Assembly (NCBI GenBank): GCA_009785545.1 | Contig: WQWD01000182.1 | Location: 1-5,423 of the forward strand | Reading direction: 5' to 3' | Length of the DNA: 5,423 nucleotides | From: Treponema sp. | GTDB taxonomy: Bacteria > Spirochaetota > Spirochaetia > Treponematales > Breznakiellaceae | In this document: positions 1 through 5,423 of the stretch, in pieces | How the letters are laid out: every line of letters starts with the position of its first letter | How positions within the stretch are numbered: position 1 is the first letter of the stretch | Notes under the pieces: generated by a model | Databases searched by the model: none | Told to the model about the DNA's origin: nothing | The model's input: the letters and a program-made list of their open reading frames with translations, nothing else | Position numbers and translations under genes: made by a program

Positions 1-1
1 A

Positions 2-280
2 ATGAGGTTATGGAAATTGGATAATTTTCTAAAAGAAAAGATTGAACATGAAATTTTTCGCATAAATAAACTTTTCGACAGTGCAAAACCATTATTGGAT
101 TTATGTAAGATTAAAAAACTTGATTTTGTGGAAGCGTCTGCCGCAGGATCATTCTTGCAGTCGTTTTATAATGGAGTAGAAAGTATAATTCTTTTAATTT
201 TTAAAAACATCGAAGTTTCCATTCCAGGAATTAATTATATAGAGTTTGCAAATCATTATGGGTCAGTGGCGATCAATTAA
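2..280 (+). CDS. HepT-like HEPN domain protein, short and probably truncated
   Basis: This 92-residue frame begins at the window edge, so its true start may lie upstream. Residues 1-70 are helical and charged. The stretch ASAAGSFLQSFYNGVES (about 46-62) matches the pattern I know from HepT-like HEPN proteins, where a small residue, a Leu-x-x-Phe-Tyr-x-Gly-x-Glu segment and a hydrophobic helix recur. HepT-type proteins are usually ribonuclease or AMPylation-controlled toxins encoded next to a minimal nucleotidyltransferase antitoxin (MNT/MntA). No nucleotidyltransferase follows here, and anything upstream is outside the window. After about residue 72 the sequence no longer resembles the family, in which I would expect a Trp-His motif and a further helix, and it ends at a TAA. 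Family members are normally somewhat longer, so this is probably a 3'-truncated remnant. It could instead be a short unrelated helical protein. Confidence 0.45.
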   Translation: MRLWKLDNFLKEKIEHEIFRINKLFDSAKPLLDLCKIKKLDFVEASAAGSFLQSFYNGVESIILLIFKNIEVSIPGINYIEFANHYGSVAIN

Positions 281-302
281 AGCAAAATGATTTATAATGA
301 AT

Positions 303-326
303 AGGGCGTACAGCGCTTTCTTTCTT
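303..326 (+). terminator. Possible weak Rho-independent terminator after the HepT-like frame
   Basis: AGGGCG (303-308) can pair with CGCTTT (314-319) through four Watson-Crick and two G-U pairs around a five-base loop. A T-rich run follows to 326 (TTTCTTTCTT with two C interruptions). It lies 22 bases after the stop of the HepT-like frame and just before the next promoter, where a terminator would be expected. The stem is short and the T run is broken, so this is tentative. Confidence 0.3.
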
Positions 327-353
327 GAAATTTTTCCCAAATTTGTGTATATT
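325..353 (+). promoter_or_regulatory. Sigma70-type promoter for the small membrane-protein pair
   Basis: TTGAAA (325-330) and TATATT (348-353) are separated by exactly 17 bases, each one mismatch from the housekeeping consensus. Transcription would start near 359-361, giving a very short leader that begins almost at the AGGAG ribosome-binding site (362-366) of the gene at 373. Promoter quality and placement argue that the two small genes form their own transcription unit. Confidence 0.65.
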
Positions 354-372
354 CTAATTACAGGAGTGCAAA

Positions 373-630
373 ATGGTTGCAGTTAAAGGCAGACATGATA
401 GCATGGAAATGGATAAAAAAACTGCCAAAAGAGGCAAGCTGGTCTTGTTTTTTGCTAATTTTGGCAAGTTGGTACTTGATGTCACAAAATTGAGTTTTGC
501 AAGCCTTGTACTCGGAACTATTATTAGAGGGGATATTCCACCGTCAACATTGTTGACCGCAGGAATAATCGTTACTGGAATTGGGGCGGTTTTAGGAATC
601 ACTTTAATAACAATACTTGAGGAGAAATAA
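373..630 (+). CDS. Small membrane protein, 85 residues, function unknown
   Basis: The start is fixed by AGGAG at 362-366, six bases before the ATG. Internal methionines at residues 11 and 13 are possible but have no comparable ribosome-binding site. The first 21 residues are basic and polar (KGRHDSMEMDKKTAKRGK). A hydrophobic or amphipathic segment at about 23-50 contains FGKLVLDVTKLSFASLVLG, then a polar turn with RGDIPP, then a clear membrane span at about 59-81 and a charged EEK end. This two-helix layout with a Gly-Lys-x-Leu-x-Asp-x-x-Lys segment recalls small uncharacterised two-TM families such as DUF6722, but that is an impression from memory. It is followed one base later by a second small membrane gene, so the two are probably translationally coupled and may act as a pair. 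No catalytic motif is visible and I assign no function. The antisense frame over the same stretch lacks a ribosome-binding site. Confidence 0.75.
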   Translation: MVAVKGRHDSMEMDKKTAKRGKLVLFFANFGKLVLDVTKLSFASLVLGTIIRGDIPPSTLLTAGIIVTGIGAVLGITLITILEEK

Positions 631-631
631 T

Positions 632-748
632 ATGGAACAAGCTTTAATCGTTATTGTAGGATTTTTAGGTCCATCGATAGTTGTGTGTATTATTGGCATA
701 ATTTATGGGATTTACATAAATAAAAAAGAACGACAACAAGAACAATAA
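632..748 (+). CDS. 38-residue single-span membrane peptide coupled to the preceding gene
   Basis: This gene is very short, but its signals are excellent. GAGGAG lies inside the end of the upstream gene (619-624), seven bases before the ATG, and the start codon comes one base after the upstream TAA. The product begins MEQALIVIVGFLG, continues as one hydrophobic helix to about residue 29, and ends in a polar, charged tail (INKKERQQEQ). The predicted topology is a single membrane helix with the basic tail in the cytoplasm. The tight spacing implies co-translation with the 85-residue membrane protein and suggests a two-component small membrane complex. Size and shape also resemble type I toxin peptides, but no antisense RNA promoter is evident and the operon arrangement with another membrane protein argues against that. 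Function unknown. Confidence 0.65.
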   Translation: MEQALIVIVGFLGPSIVVCIIGIIYGIYINKKERQQEQ

Positions 749-758
749 AACCGTGTGG

Positions 759-783
759 ATTAAATTTTTGAGACAAATTTAAT
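759..783. repeat. Perfect A/T-only inverted repeat in the convergent intergenic region
   Basis: ATTAAATTT (759-767) and AAATTTAAT (775-783) are perfect 9-base inverted arms around a seven-base loop (TTGAGAC). It sits 10 bases after the stop of the 38-residue gene and about 110 bases beyond the flcA-like stop, between convergent genes, where a bidirectional terminator is expected. The stem has no G-C pairs and no strong T run follows on either strand, so it is a poor canonical terminator and could equally be a protein-binding palindrome. Confidence 0.4.
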
Positions 784-893
784 TGAGCACCAAAGCAACA
801 GCAATCAGATTTTCTAAACCAGAGATTGTCGATAATACCCAATATCTCATCAGGCGTAGGATAACGCATTAAAGAAAGGTACTCTGCCGACCA

Positions 894-3800
894 CTATCGC
901 CCAAAAGGCGCTAATCTTTCCCAGCGGGAGGGCTCTTCTACATCTCTGTCTATACGGACAAAGATAGCCGGAGTGTAATCAGTTACAGGGCGCATAAGAT
1001 TGTTGGCGTTCAGGAAGCCAAGATTGATACCGGGTGCGCCGGGAATGTCGGCAAGGCGCATTCGGGTCATTGTTTCGGGGTTTCTGGTAACAGCGTCCCA
1101 AGCACTGGCGGATTCTGCGTACAGGGACATTGCTCTTGAACGGAATTGCGTATTTCCAGTGCGATGGGCAAGGGCTTCGTAGACTGCACCCGCATTGTTA
1201 CGTGCCATCATCAGGCGTTCGCCTATATCAATAAAATGAGGATCGTTGTTGGGCAGCAGAACCGTCAAGCGGGCTCGCTGACCTTCGAGAATATCGAGCA
1301 GACGATTAAAGTAACCTTGCGCCGCAAAATAATCGCTGCGTTGAAAAGTTGCGTTGCCAAGCGCAAAAAGAATCCTGCGATTAAACGGCATTTCGGCGGA
1401 AGCTCTAAAAAAATGTTGAAGCGCATTTTCCCAATCTTCAAGCTGATAATAAGCTGCGCCCATACGGTATAGTACTTCGGGCGGTGCATGACCGAATATT
1501 TCGGCAAGACGATAATAACGCAGGGCATTTTCGGCGGCTTGTCTGTCGCCTGTTTTTGTGTAAAATTCCAAATCGCCTCTCAGAGCATAAAGCCTGCCCA
1601 ATTGAGGACTTGCACGTAACAGATTTCTTCTGCGGAATTCGTCAAATAATTCGATAGCTCTGACAAGCTCTGCTTCGGCAGGGAAAAACTCTCCGCCGTT
1701 AATAAGTAGTTGCGCATAACGATAGTGAGCGTCGACACGGTAAACCCGCCGTCTGACTGATTCTGTTCTTGCCAAATCAAATGCACGAATGGCATTTTCC
1801 AGCGTTAAACGCTCTTCATGAACGTTGCCAAGAGCGTGATGGTGACGGGCAAGATGGTAATGAGGTTCGGGCAGGAACGGATCTTCCATTACTGCTTGCA
1901 GCAGCATATCCCGTACACTTTCGATATATTCGACAAATGGGTTTGGTACGCCGCGCGGAGTTTCAAGCCGTTTGTCCAAAAGATAACCGCCAAGCTCCGC
2001 CAAAGTTTCTGTGGACATCCTGCGCCGCCTTGGGTCGCTTTCAAACCAGTTCCGCAAATGAATAACTTCGCCCAAGTTGTCGGTGCGAATAAAAAATCTT
2101 AACATCCGCTCGACGATTTCGGGCTGCCATCCGTTCAGTTCAAGGAGACGGGCAAAAGAAAAACGGGCGTCCTCGTAGCGGTCAAAGAAACGTTCAGGAT
2201 CGGAGTCTGCCCACGCAAGAAAATTGTCTCCGGCAGCGAGCAAGCCGTCAAAATCGTTGGGGAAAAAATCAAGGAGTTCCCTTTGCAATAGCGTGTTTGC
2301 CCTTTCGTAGTTAAACATATAATTTGATAACAAGTCGGCAAAATCCAAAATGCCTCTCCTGTCACGCGGAAAATGCCGCAGAAGTTCCTGATATTTTCCT
2401 TCGGCAAGCATAAAGCGGCGGCGATCTCTGAACGCTTCGGCATAGGCATAAAACCAATTTCTGTTACGGTGCAGCGCAAAAGCCTGTTGAAACAGAGCAT
2501 TTGCACGCTGGTATTCTCCCGCCGCAATTCGTTCATACCCACGCCGATAAATTGATTCAGCTCTAAGGGGAGTATAAATAAATCTGTAGCTAAGGTACGC
2601 AACAGAAGTTACCAATAACGCAATTACCGCAATTAACCTGAAAGTCGGCAGGAAATTGTTTTTAAAAATATAGGAAAAACTTGCCTGTTCTTCCTCAAAT
2701 GCCGCACCCGTGTTTTTTTCAAAACTTTTGGGTATAACAACTTTATTGCCGGTAATTGATTCAACATGATCTGCGGTTTCTTTCGCATTTGCATTATTTA
2801 CAAGAAGCCGAATTAATTTTGATAATTGCTGCGGCAAAATTACCTGCTCGGCAATTATTTCTTCGCAGGCAATTCTTAAATTTAACGGGTATACAGACAA
2901 TGTCAGCAATAATTTGTTTAAATCATCCTGACTTAACGCAATTTCTTCTACTTCGTTTACATCAGGAACTGTTTCTGTTTTTGTTTTTTGTTTTCTTCGC
3001 TTAAAAAACGATTCTTTTTTTTCTGGAACATTGATGTCTATTTTGGTTCTTGTTTTATCAAATATGTCTTCAAGTCCGGGAATGTGAAACTCGTCAGTCT
3101 CAAAAGCTTGTTCGTGAAATTCTGATTCGACCCCTTCTGGTGTTGTGTCAAATGAAAAATCGGAATTAAACTCATCAAATGGAGGGAAGCCCGCCGACTC
3201 TTCGTTTCCTGTTTCTTCGCTGACATTAAACTCAAAGTTTTCATCAACAGAAAAATCATCAGTATCAAAATTATCAAAAGATGAACCTTCGCCTTGTGTG
3301 TCTTGCTGGGACTCAAACGAGAAATCATCGCCAAATTGTTCTGATGGTTCGGTTTCAAAGTTATCTTGCGGTTCAAAAGAGAAATTTTCGTCTAACGTAT
3401 CTTGCTGAGGCTCAAAAGAAAAATTTTCATCCTGCAAGCCTGATTGAGTTTCAAACGAAAAATCATCGCCAAATTGTTCTGATGGTTCGGTTTCAAAGTT
3501 ATCTTGCGATTCAAAAGAGAAATTTTCATCTAACGTGTCTTGCTGAGGTTCAAAAGAAAAATCTTCATCCTGCGAGCCTGATTGAGGTTCAAACGAAAAA
3601 TCATCGCCAAATTGTTCTGATGATTCGGTATCATCGTTTTCGGAAAAATTCATCCCTGAAAATAAATCATCTAATGATGCATCGTTTTCTTCGATATTGG
3701 CGTTTGGCTCAGGTCTTTCGTCATACAAAGATTCGCCGCCTAAGTCGAAACTGTTGTCACTTGTGAAATCATCAGCAATTGAAAAATCATCTGTTAAAGG

Positions 3801-4334
3801 TTCATTTAAAGGTTCATCGCTTGATGAAGATTCCATATCTTCAGAAAAACCTGACAACAAATCAGTCGGAAAAGAACCTTCGTTCGTATCATCCTGTGCA
3901 TAGTTTGTAAATGGCTCTGATTGAGTTTCTGCAAAAGTTTCCGAAAGAGGAGTGTCGTCCCATTCCGGCGCATTTTCTTCAGACTGCCCTCCGTTTAGAC
4001 TTAAAAGAAAATCGTCTAACCCTGATGATTCTGCTTGTTCATGTTCTGTCTGCAAATTGTTGAATATGTTATCAACATCATTTGAAGGAAGGTCATTTAA
4101 AAAATTATTGATGTCAAAGCCGTCGCCGTCAATATCTGCAGTATTTGTATTCTTAAAATTATCCACAGGTTCTTTTGACGCTGCCATCGAGCGTAAATAG
4201 TTAAATGGAGGCGCTTCTGTTGTCGGGAGTTCAAGATCGTCAAAAGGCAGCTTCTTCGAACTAACATCTTCCTTTTCATTGGCGATGTTGTGAAACGAGG
4301 ATTTAAATTCGTTAAGCTCGTCTAATGATGGCAT
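894..4334 (-). CDS. flcA: Large TPR-repeat membrane protein, probable periplasmic flagellar collar protein FlcA
   Basis: The product has 1146 residues. The start is supported by GGAG four bases before the ATG (4339-4342). N-terminal residues 1-45 (MPSLDELNEFKSSF, then LPFDDLELPTTEAPPF) look like a conserved short motif region. Residues about 46-430 are acidic and low in complexity, with Phe in Asp/Glu/Ser context. A basic patch (KKESFFKRRKQKTK, 439-452) precedes a compact helical segment at about 467-540. One membrane span lies at about 564-587 (around LIAVIALLVTSVAYLSYRF). The rest is helical with TPR-like units, for example at about 592-625, 627-660, 661-694, 824-857, 868-901, 952-985 and 986-1019. 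Spirochaete FlcA (BB0326 in Borrelia) is a TPR membrane protein organising the collar around the periplasmic flagellar motor, and this architecture fits. The TPR part would then be periplasmic and the acidic part cytoplasmic, which is inferred. Any other spirochaete TPR membrane protein is the main alternative. Confidence 0.65.
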   Translation of the reverse strand: MPSLDELNEFKSSFHNIANEKEDVSSKKLPFDDLELPTTEAPPFNYLRSMAASKEPVDNFKNTNTADIDGDGFDINNFLNDLPSNDVDNIFNNLQTEHEQAESSGLDDFLLSLNGGQSEENAPEWDDTPLSETFAETQSEPFTNYAQDDTNEGSFPTDLLSGFSEDMESSSSDEPLNEPLTDDFSIADDFTSDNSFDLGGESLYDERPEPNANIEENDASLDDLFSGMNFSENDDTESSEQFGDDFSFEPQSGSQDEDFSFEPQQDTLDENFSFESQDNFETEPSEQFGDDFSFETQSGLQDENFSFEPQQDTLDENFSFEPQDNFETEPSEQFGDDFSFESQQDTQGEGSSFDNFDTDDFSVDENFEFNVSEETGNEESAGFPPFDEFNSDFSFDTTPEGVESEFHEQAFETDEFHIPGLEDIFDKTRTKIDINVPEKKESFFKRRKQKTKTETVPDVNEVEEIALSQDDLNKLLLTLSVYPLNLRIACEEIIAEQVILPQQLSKLIRLLVNNANAKETADHVESITGNKVVIPKSFEKNTGAAFEEEQASFSYIFKNNFLPTFRLIAVIALLVTSVAYLSYRFIYTPLRAESIYRRGYERIAAGEYQRANALFQQAFALHRNRNWFYAYAEAFRDRRRFMLAEGKYQELLRHFPRDRRGILDFADLLSNYMFNYERANTLLQRELLDFFPNDFDGLLAAGDNFLAWADSDPERFFDRYEDARFSFARLLELNGWQPEIVERMLRFFIRTDNLGEVIHLRNWFESDPRRRRMSTETLAELGGYLLDKRLETPRGVPNPFVEYIESVRDMLLQAVMEDPFLPEPHYHLARHHHALGNVHEERLTLENAIRAFDLARTESVRRRVYRVDAHYRYAQLLINGGEFFPAEAELVRAIELFDEFRRRNLLRASPQLGRLYALRGDLEFYTKTGDRQAAENALRYYRLAEIFGHAPPEVLYRMGAAYYQLEDWENALQHFFRASAEMPFNRRILFALGNATFQRSDYFAAQGYFNRLLDILEGQRARLTVLLPNNDPHFIDIGERLMMARNNAGAVYEALAHRTGNTQFRSRAMSLYAESASAWDAVTRNPETMTRMRLADIPGAPGINLGFLNANNLMRPVTDYTPAIFVRIDRDVEEPSRWERLAPFGR
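3312..3620 (-). repeat. Tandem 138-bp repeat inside the flcA-like gene (46-residue units)
   Basis: The peptide SEQFGDDFSFE occurs at residues 239-249, 285-295 and 331-341, an exact 46-residue period (138 bp). The plus-strand string AAATTGTTCT recurs at 3333, 3471 and 3609. Two complete units and the start of a third are present. Within each unit the FSFE tetrapeptide recurs every 13 residues (246, 259, 272; then 292, 305, 318; then 338), so the array is nested. The units are nearly identical at the DNA level, which indicates recent duplication and likely length variation between strains. The encoded region is acidic and probably disordered, on the N-terminal side of the membrane span. Confidence 0.9.
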
Positions 4335-4362
4335 AAAACTCCGCTGTAATTTTTGCAGCCGT

Positions 4363-4390
4363 TTGACCGCACTTCATATTAAGATATAAT
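4363..4390 (+). promoter_or_regulatory. Sigma70-type promoter for the secreted CBM48-like protein
   Basis: TTGACC (4363-4368) and a perfect TATAAT (4385-4390) are separated by 16 bases. Transcription would begin near 4397, leaving a leader of about 24 bases before the ATG at 4421. On the opposite strand another TATAAT (plus positions 4389-4394) overlaps it and could serve the flcA-like gene, but I see no good -35 hexamer at the right distance for that one. The two divergent genes therefore share an overlapping control region. Confidence 0.6.
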
Positions 4391-4420
4391 TATATATCGA
4401 CCGATAATTGTAAAGAATGT

Positions 4421-5179
4421 ATGAAAACGATCAGTAAATTCGTTCTTTTTGTGATATTTGTCTCTTTGGCAGTTACGCCTGCATTTGCGTCTGAATGGGA
4501 AAATTTTGATGTAATTAACAGGCTTTTGTCTATCCAAACGCCCGGTGCGCCTGTAGTTTTTGATAATTTCGTGATTTTTACTGCCGATTCCGCCTTGCGG
4601 CGTGTTGGAGTGGCTTTTGCTCATGAGCATTTTGGCAGAACTCACTGGTTTAGGCCGCTTTTCATCCCCCAAGATATTCGCAATCCTGTTCTTTTGCCCG
4701 GCGAAAGAGAGCCAAGCCCGTACATGGACTCTGGAATTCAATTTTATGTGTTTCGTATCCCCGATCATATGCTGGAACTGGAATATAGATTGGTAATTAA
4801 CGGTTTATGGACAACAGACCCCTCTAATCCGAGCACCCGCCGTGATCCTGCTTCAGGTTTAACAATGTCGATACTAAACATTCCGCCAAGAACGGTTTGG
4901 CCAAACCCGCTTCACGGACTCCCCGAAGGTTTGCGTTTTCAATTCAGAGCGCCGCCCGGCGAAATTGTTACCGTAGCTGGATGTTTTAACGGCTGGGATC
5001 CTTTTATGTTTGAACTGAGAGAAGGACCTGCAGGTCTATACAGCACTATTATTCAGCTTCCGCCCGGAACTTATCAATATGTATTCTTCCACCGTGGGCG
5101 GCGATTCACAGATCCCTACAACCCACGGCGAATATACGCTCTTGACGGAAGCGCAGCCAGCGTTATCATTGTTCCTTAG
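4421..5179 (+). CDS. Secreted protein with C-terminal CBM48/glycogen-binding-like domain and a second diverged copy
   Basis: The 252-residue product opens with a textbook signal peptide (MKTISKFVLFVIFVSLAV, AFA/SE cleavage after about residue 23, no lipobox), so it is probably periplasmic or exported. The C-terminal part (about 168-252) shows the E-set fold pattern of AMPK-beta/CBM48 domains: VTVAGCFNGWDP at 183-194, then LPPGTYQYVFFHRGRRFTD at 213-231, then DPYNP. Trp192 matches the first sugar-contacting Trp of the family; the second is replaced by Phe229. Residues about 45-155 contain EYRLVINGLWTTDP (121-134), which lines up with the same strand-turn-strand, suggesting an internal duplication. 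There is no catalytic domain, unlike most CBM48 proteins in branching or debranching enzymes. The ribosome-binding site is weak (AAAGA at 4412-4416), but the signal peptide decides the start. It is divergent from the flcA-like gene. Its ligand and role are unknown. Confidence 0.8.
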   Translation: MKTISKFVLFVIFVSLAVTPAFASEWENFDVINRLLSIQTPGAPVVFDNFVIFTADSALRRVGVAFAHEHFGRTHWFRPLFIPQDIRNPVLLPGEREPSPYMDSGIQFYVFRIPDHMLELEYRLVINGLWTTDPSNPSTRRDPASGLTMSILNIPPRTVWPNPLHGLPEGLRFQFRAPPGEIVTVAGCFNGWDPFMFELREGPAGLYSTIIQLPPGTYQYVFFHRGRRFTDPYNPRRIYALDGSAASVIIVP

Positions 5180-5180
5180 A

Positions 5181-5320
5181 CAATCACTGGCAGTGGGAGA
5201 GGCGTGTCTGCTTGGGAAAACTCCGGGGGAGTTCGCCTCCGATCCACTTCGTGTCTCTATGGCGAGGAGTCCCGGAGATGTTTTCCCGATCAGCCACGCC
5301 TCTCCCCCTGCCGACGGTTG
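5181..5320. repeat. Long rod-like inverted repeat (about 140 bases): palindromic element or structured RNA
   Basis: The core is an 18-base arm, 5189-5206, complementary to 5295-5312 with one T-C mismatch. Inside it, GGGAAAAC (5214-5221) pairs with GTTTTCCC (5280-5287) and TCCGGG (5222-5227) with CCCGGA (5271-5276), leaving a three-base bulge (GAT, 5277-5279). Short pairs (CTG/CAG, TT/GA) bridge the internal loop. Outside the core, CAATC (5181-5185) pairs with GGTTG (5316-5320) including one wobble. The apical 43 bases can form smaller alternative hairpins, for example TCGCC (5233-5237) with GGCGA (5261-5265). By hand count 86 of 140 bases are G or C, well above the surrounding genes. It begins two bases after the upstream stop and no T run follows, so it is not an ordinary terminator. 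A dispersed MITE- or REP-like element or a noncoding RNA are the main options. Confidence 0.75.
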
Positions 5321-5423
5321 TATCCCTTGTGTGGGGGTGGCGTATTGTATGTGGGGTGACAGTTATGATGGAAGCTCATTTTGTGTACACTCCGTAGAAA
5401 GCTGTGCGAATTGCGCAATTATG
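5259..5423 (+). other. Cysteine-rich open frame running off the window edge, coding status uncertain
   Basis: In the frame containing ATG at 5259 the reading stays open to the last base. After leaving the hairpin it encodes a stretch with six cysteines in 32 codons: GCIPC, AYCMW, SSFCV and ESCANC, with codons starting at 5319, 5328, 5346, 5382, 5403 and 5412. The frame is also open upstream through the whole hairpin. No ribosome-binding site precedes the ATGs at 5259 or 5349, and translation through a strong palindrome is suspect. It is recorded because the gap after 5179 holds no better gene candidate; the alternative is that it is simply part of the intergenic element. Confidence 0.2.
5409..5420. 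repeat. Perfect 12-base palindrome at the window end
   Basis: AATTGCGCAATT is perfectly self-complementary and is immediately followed by ATG at 5421-5423. It could be an operator-like site or part of a larger repeat cut by the window edge. One short palindrome is weak evidence of function. Confidence 0.35.

Noticed and set aside
354..602. Minus-strand open frame opposite the 85-residue membrane protein
   Set aside because: The plus-strand gene has a promoter, a ribosome-binding site and coupling to the next gene; the antisense frame has none of these.
632..748. Type I toxin peptide
   Set aside because: Size and single membrane span fit, but there is no sign of a convergent antisense RNA gene, and tight coupling to another membrane protein suggests a different role.
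3312..3620. Regularly spaced identical strings suggesting a CRISPR array
   Set aside because: The period is 138 bp, the whole unit is repeated rather than short repeats with unique spacers, and it lies in frame inside a gene.
3145..3766. Overlapping plus-strand open frames opposite the acidic repeats of the flcA-like gene
   Set aside because: They are antisense shadows created by the repetitive composition; they have no ribosome-binding sites and their products are Ser- or Gln-Lys-rich low-complexity sequence.
4379..4768. Minus-strand open frame of 129 codons opposite the secreted CBM48-like gene
   Set aside because: It crosses the divergent control region and opposes a gene with a clear signal peptide and domain, so it is a shadow.
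5189..5312. Assignment of the hairpin to a named RNA (SRP RNA, RNase P RNA, tmRNA, 6S RNA)
   Set aside because: None of the hallmark sequences of SRP RNA, RNase P RNA or tmRNA is present, and resemblance to 6S RNA is only in overall rod shape, which is too little for a call.
5212..5397. Plus-strand 61-codon open frame starting with MGKLRG inside the hairpin
   Set aside because: No ribosome-binding site, and it is largely the translation of the palindrome arms; I treat it as a by-product of the hairpin.

Overview
The window most likely comes from a host-associated spirochaete of the Treponema type. The main reason is a 1146-residue minus-strand gene with the architecture I associate with the spirochaete periplasmic flagellar collar protein FlcA: a long acidic N-terminal region, one membrane span in the middle and a C-terminal array of TPR repeats. 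The assignment rests on reading alone; no search was run.

Layout. Positions 1-280 hold a short plus-strand reading frame resembling the front part of a HepT-like HEPN protein. Its conserved-looking part stops about two thirds of the way along, so it is probably a remnant. A weak terminator-like hairpin and a very good sigma70-type promoter follow (303-353). They precede two tightly coupled small membrane-protein genes at 373-630 and 632-748; the second encodes only 38 residues. A 145-base convergent intergenic stretch (749-893) contains an A/T-only inverted repeat and an open frame that continues in phase beyond the flcA stop. The flcA-like gene fills 894-4334 on the minus strand. Its acidic N-terminal part carries a nested tandem repeat of 46 residues (138 bp), itself built from 13-residue FSFE units.

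A short AT-rich divergent intergenic region (4335-4420) has a strong plus-strand promoter and a plus-strand element resembling a sigma28 -10. It drives a 252-residue secreted protein (4421-5179) with a signal peptide and a C-terminal CBM48/AMPK-type glycogen-binding-like domain. The middle of that protein looks like a second, diverged copy of the same fold.

The window ends (5180-5423) in a compact GC-rich region. It is dominated by a roughly 140-nt, almost continuously paired rod-like hairpin that begins two bases after the preceding stop codon. A cysteine-rich open frame that has no start signal follows and runs off the edge. This hairpin is the least explained feature here. A dispersed palindromic repeat and a structured RNA are both possible.

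How the genes relate: the flcA-like gene and the CBM48-like gene are divergent neighbours sharing one control region, and both products would act at or beyond the inner membrane. A functional link is inference only. The 1-750 segment looks like an unrelated accessory block converging on flcA.
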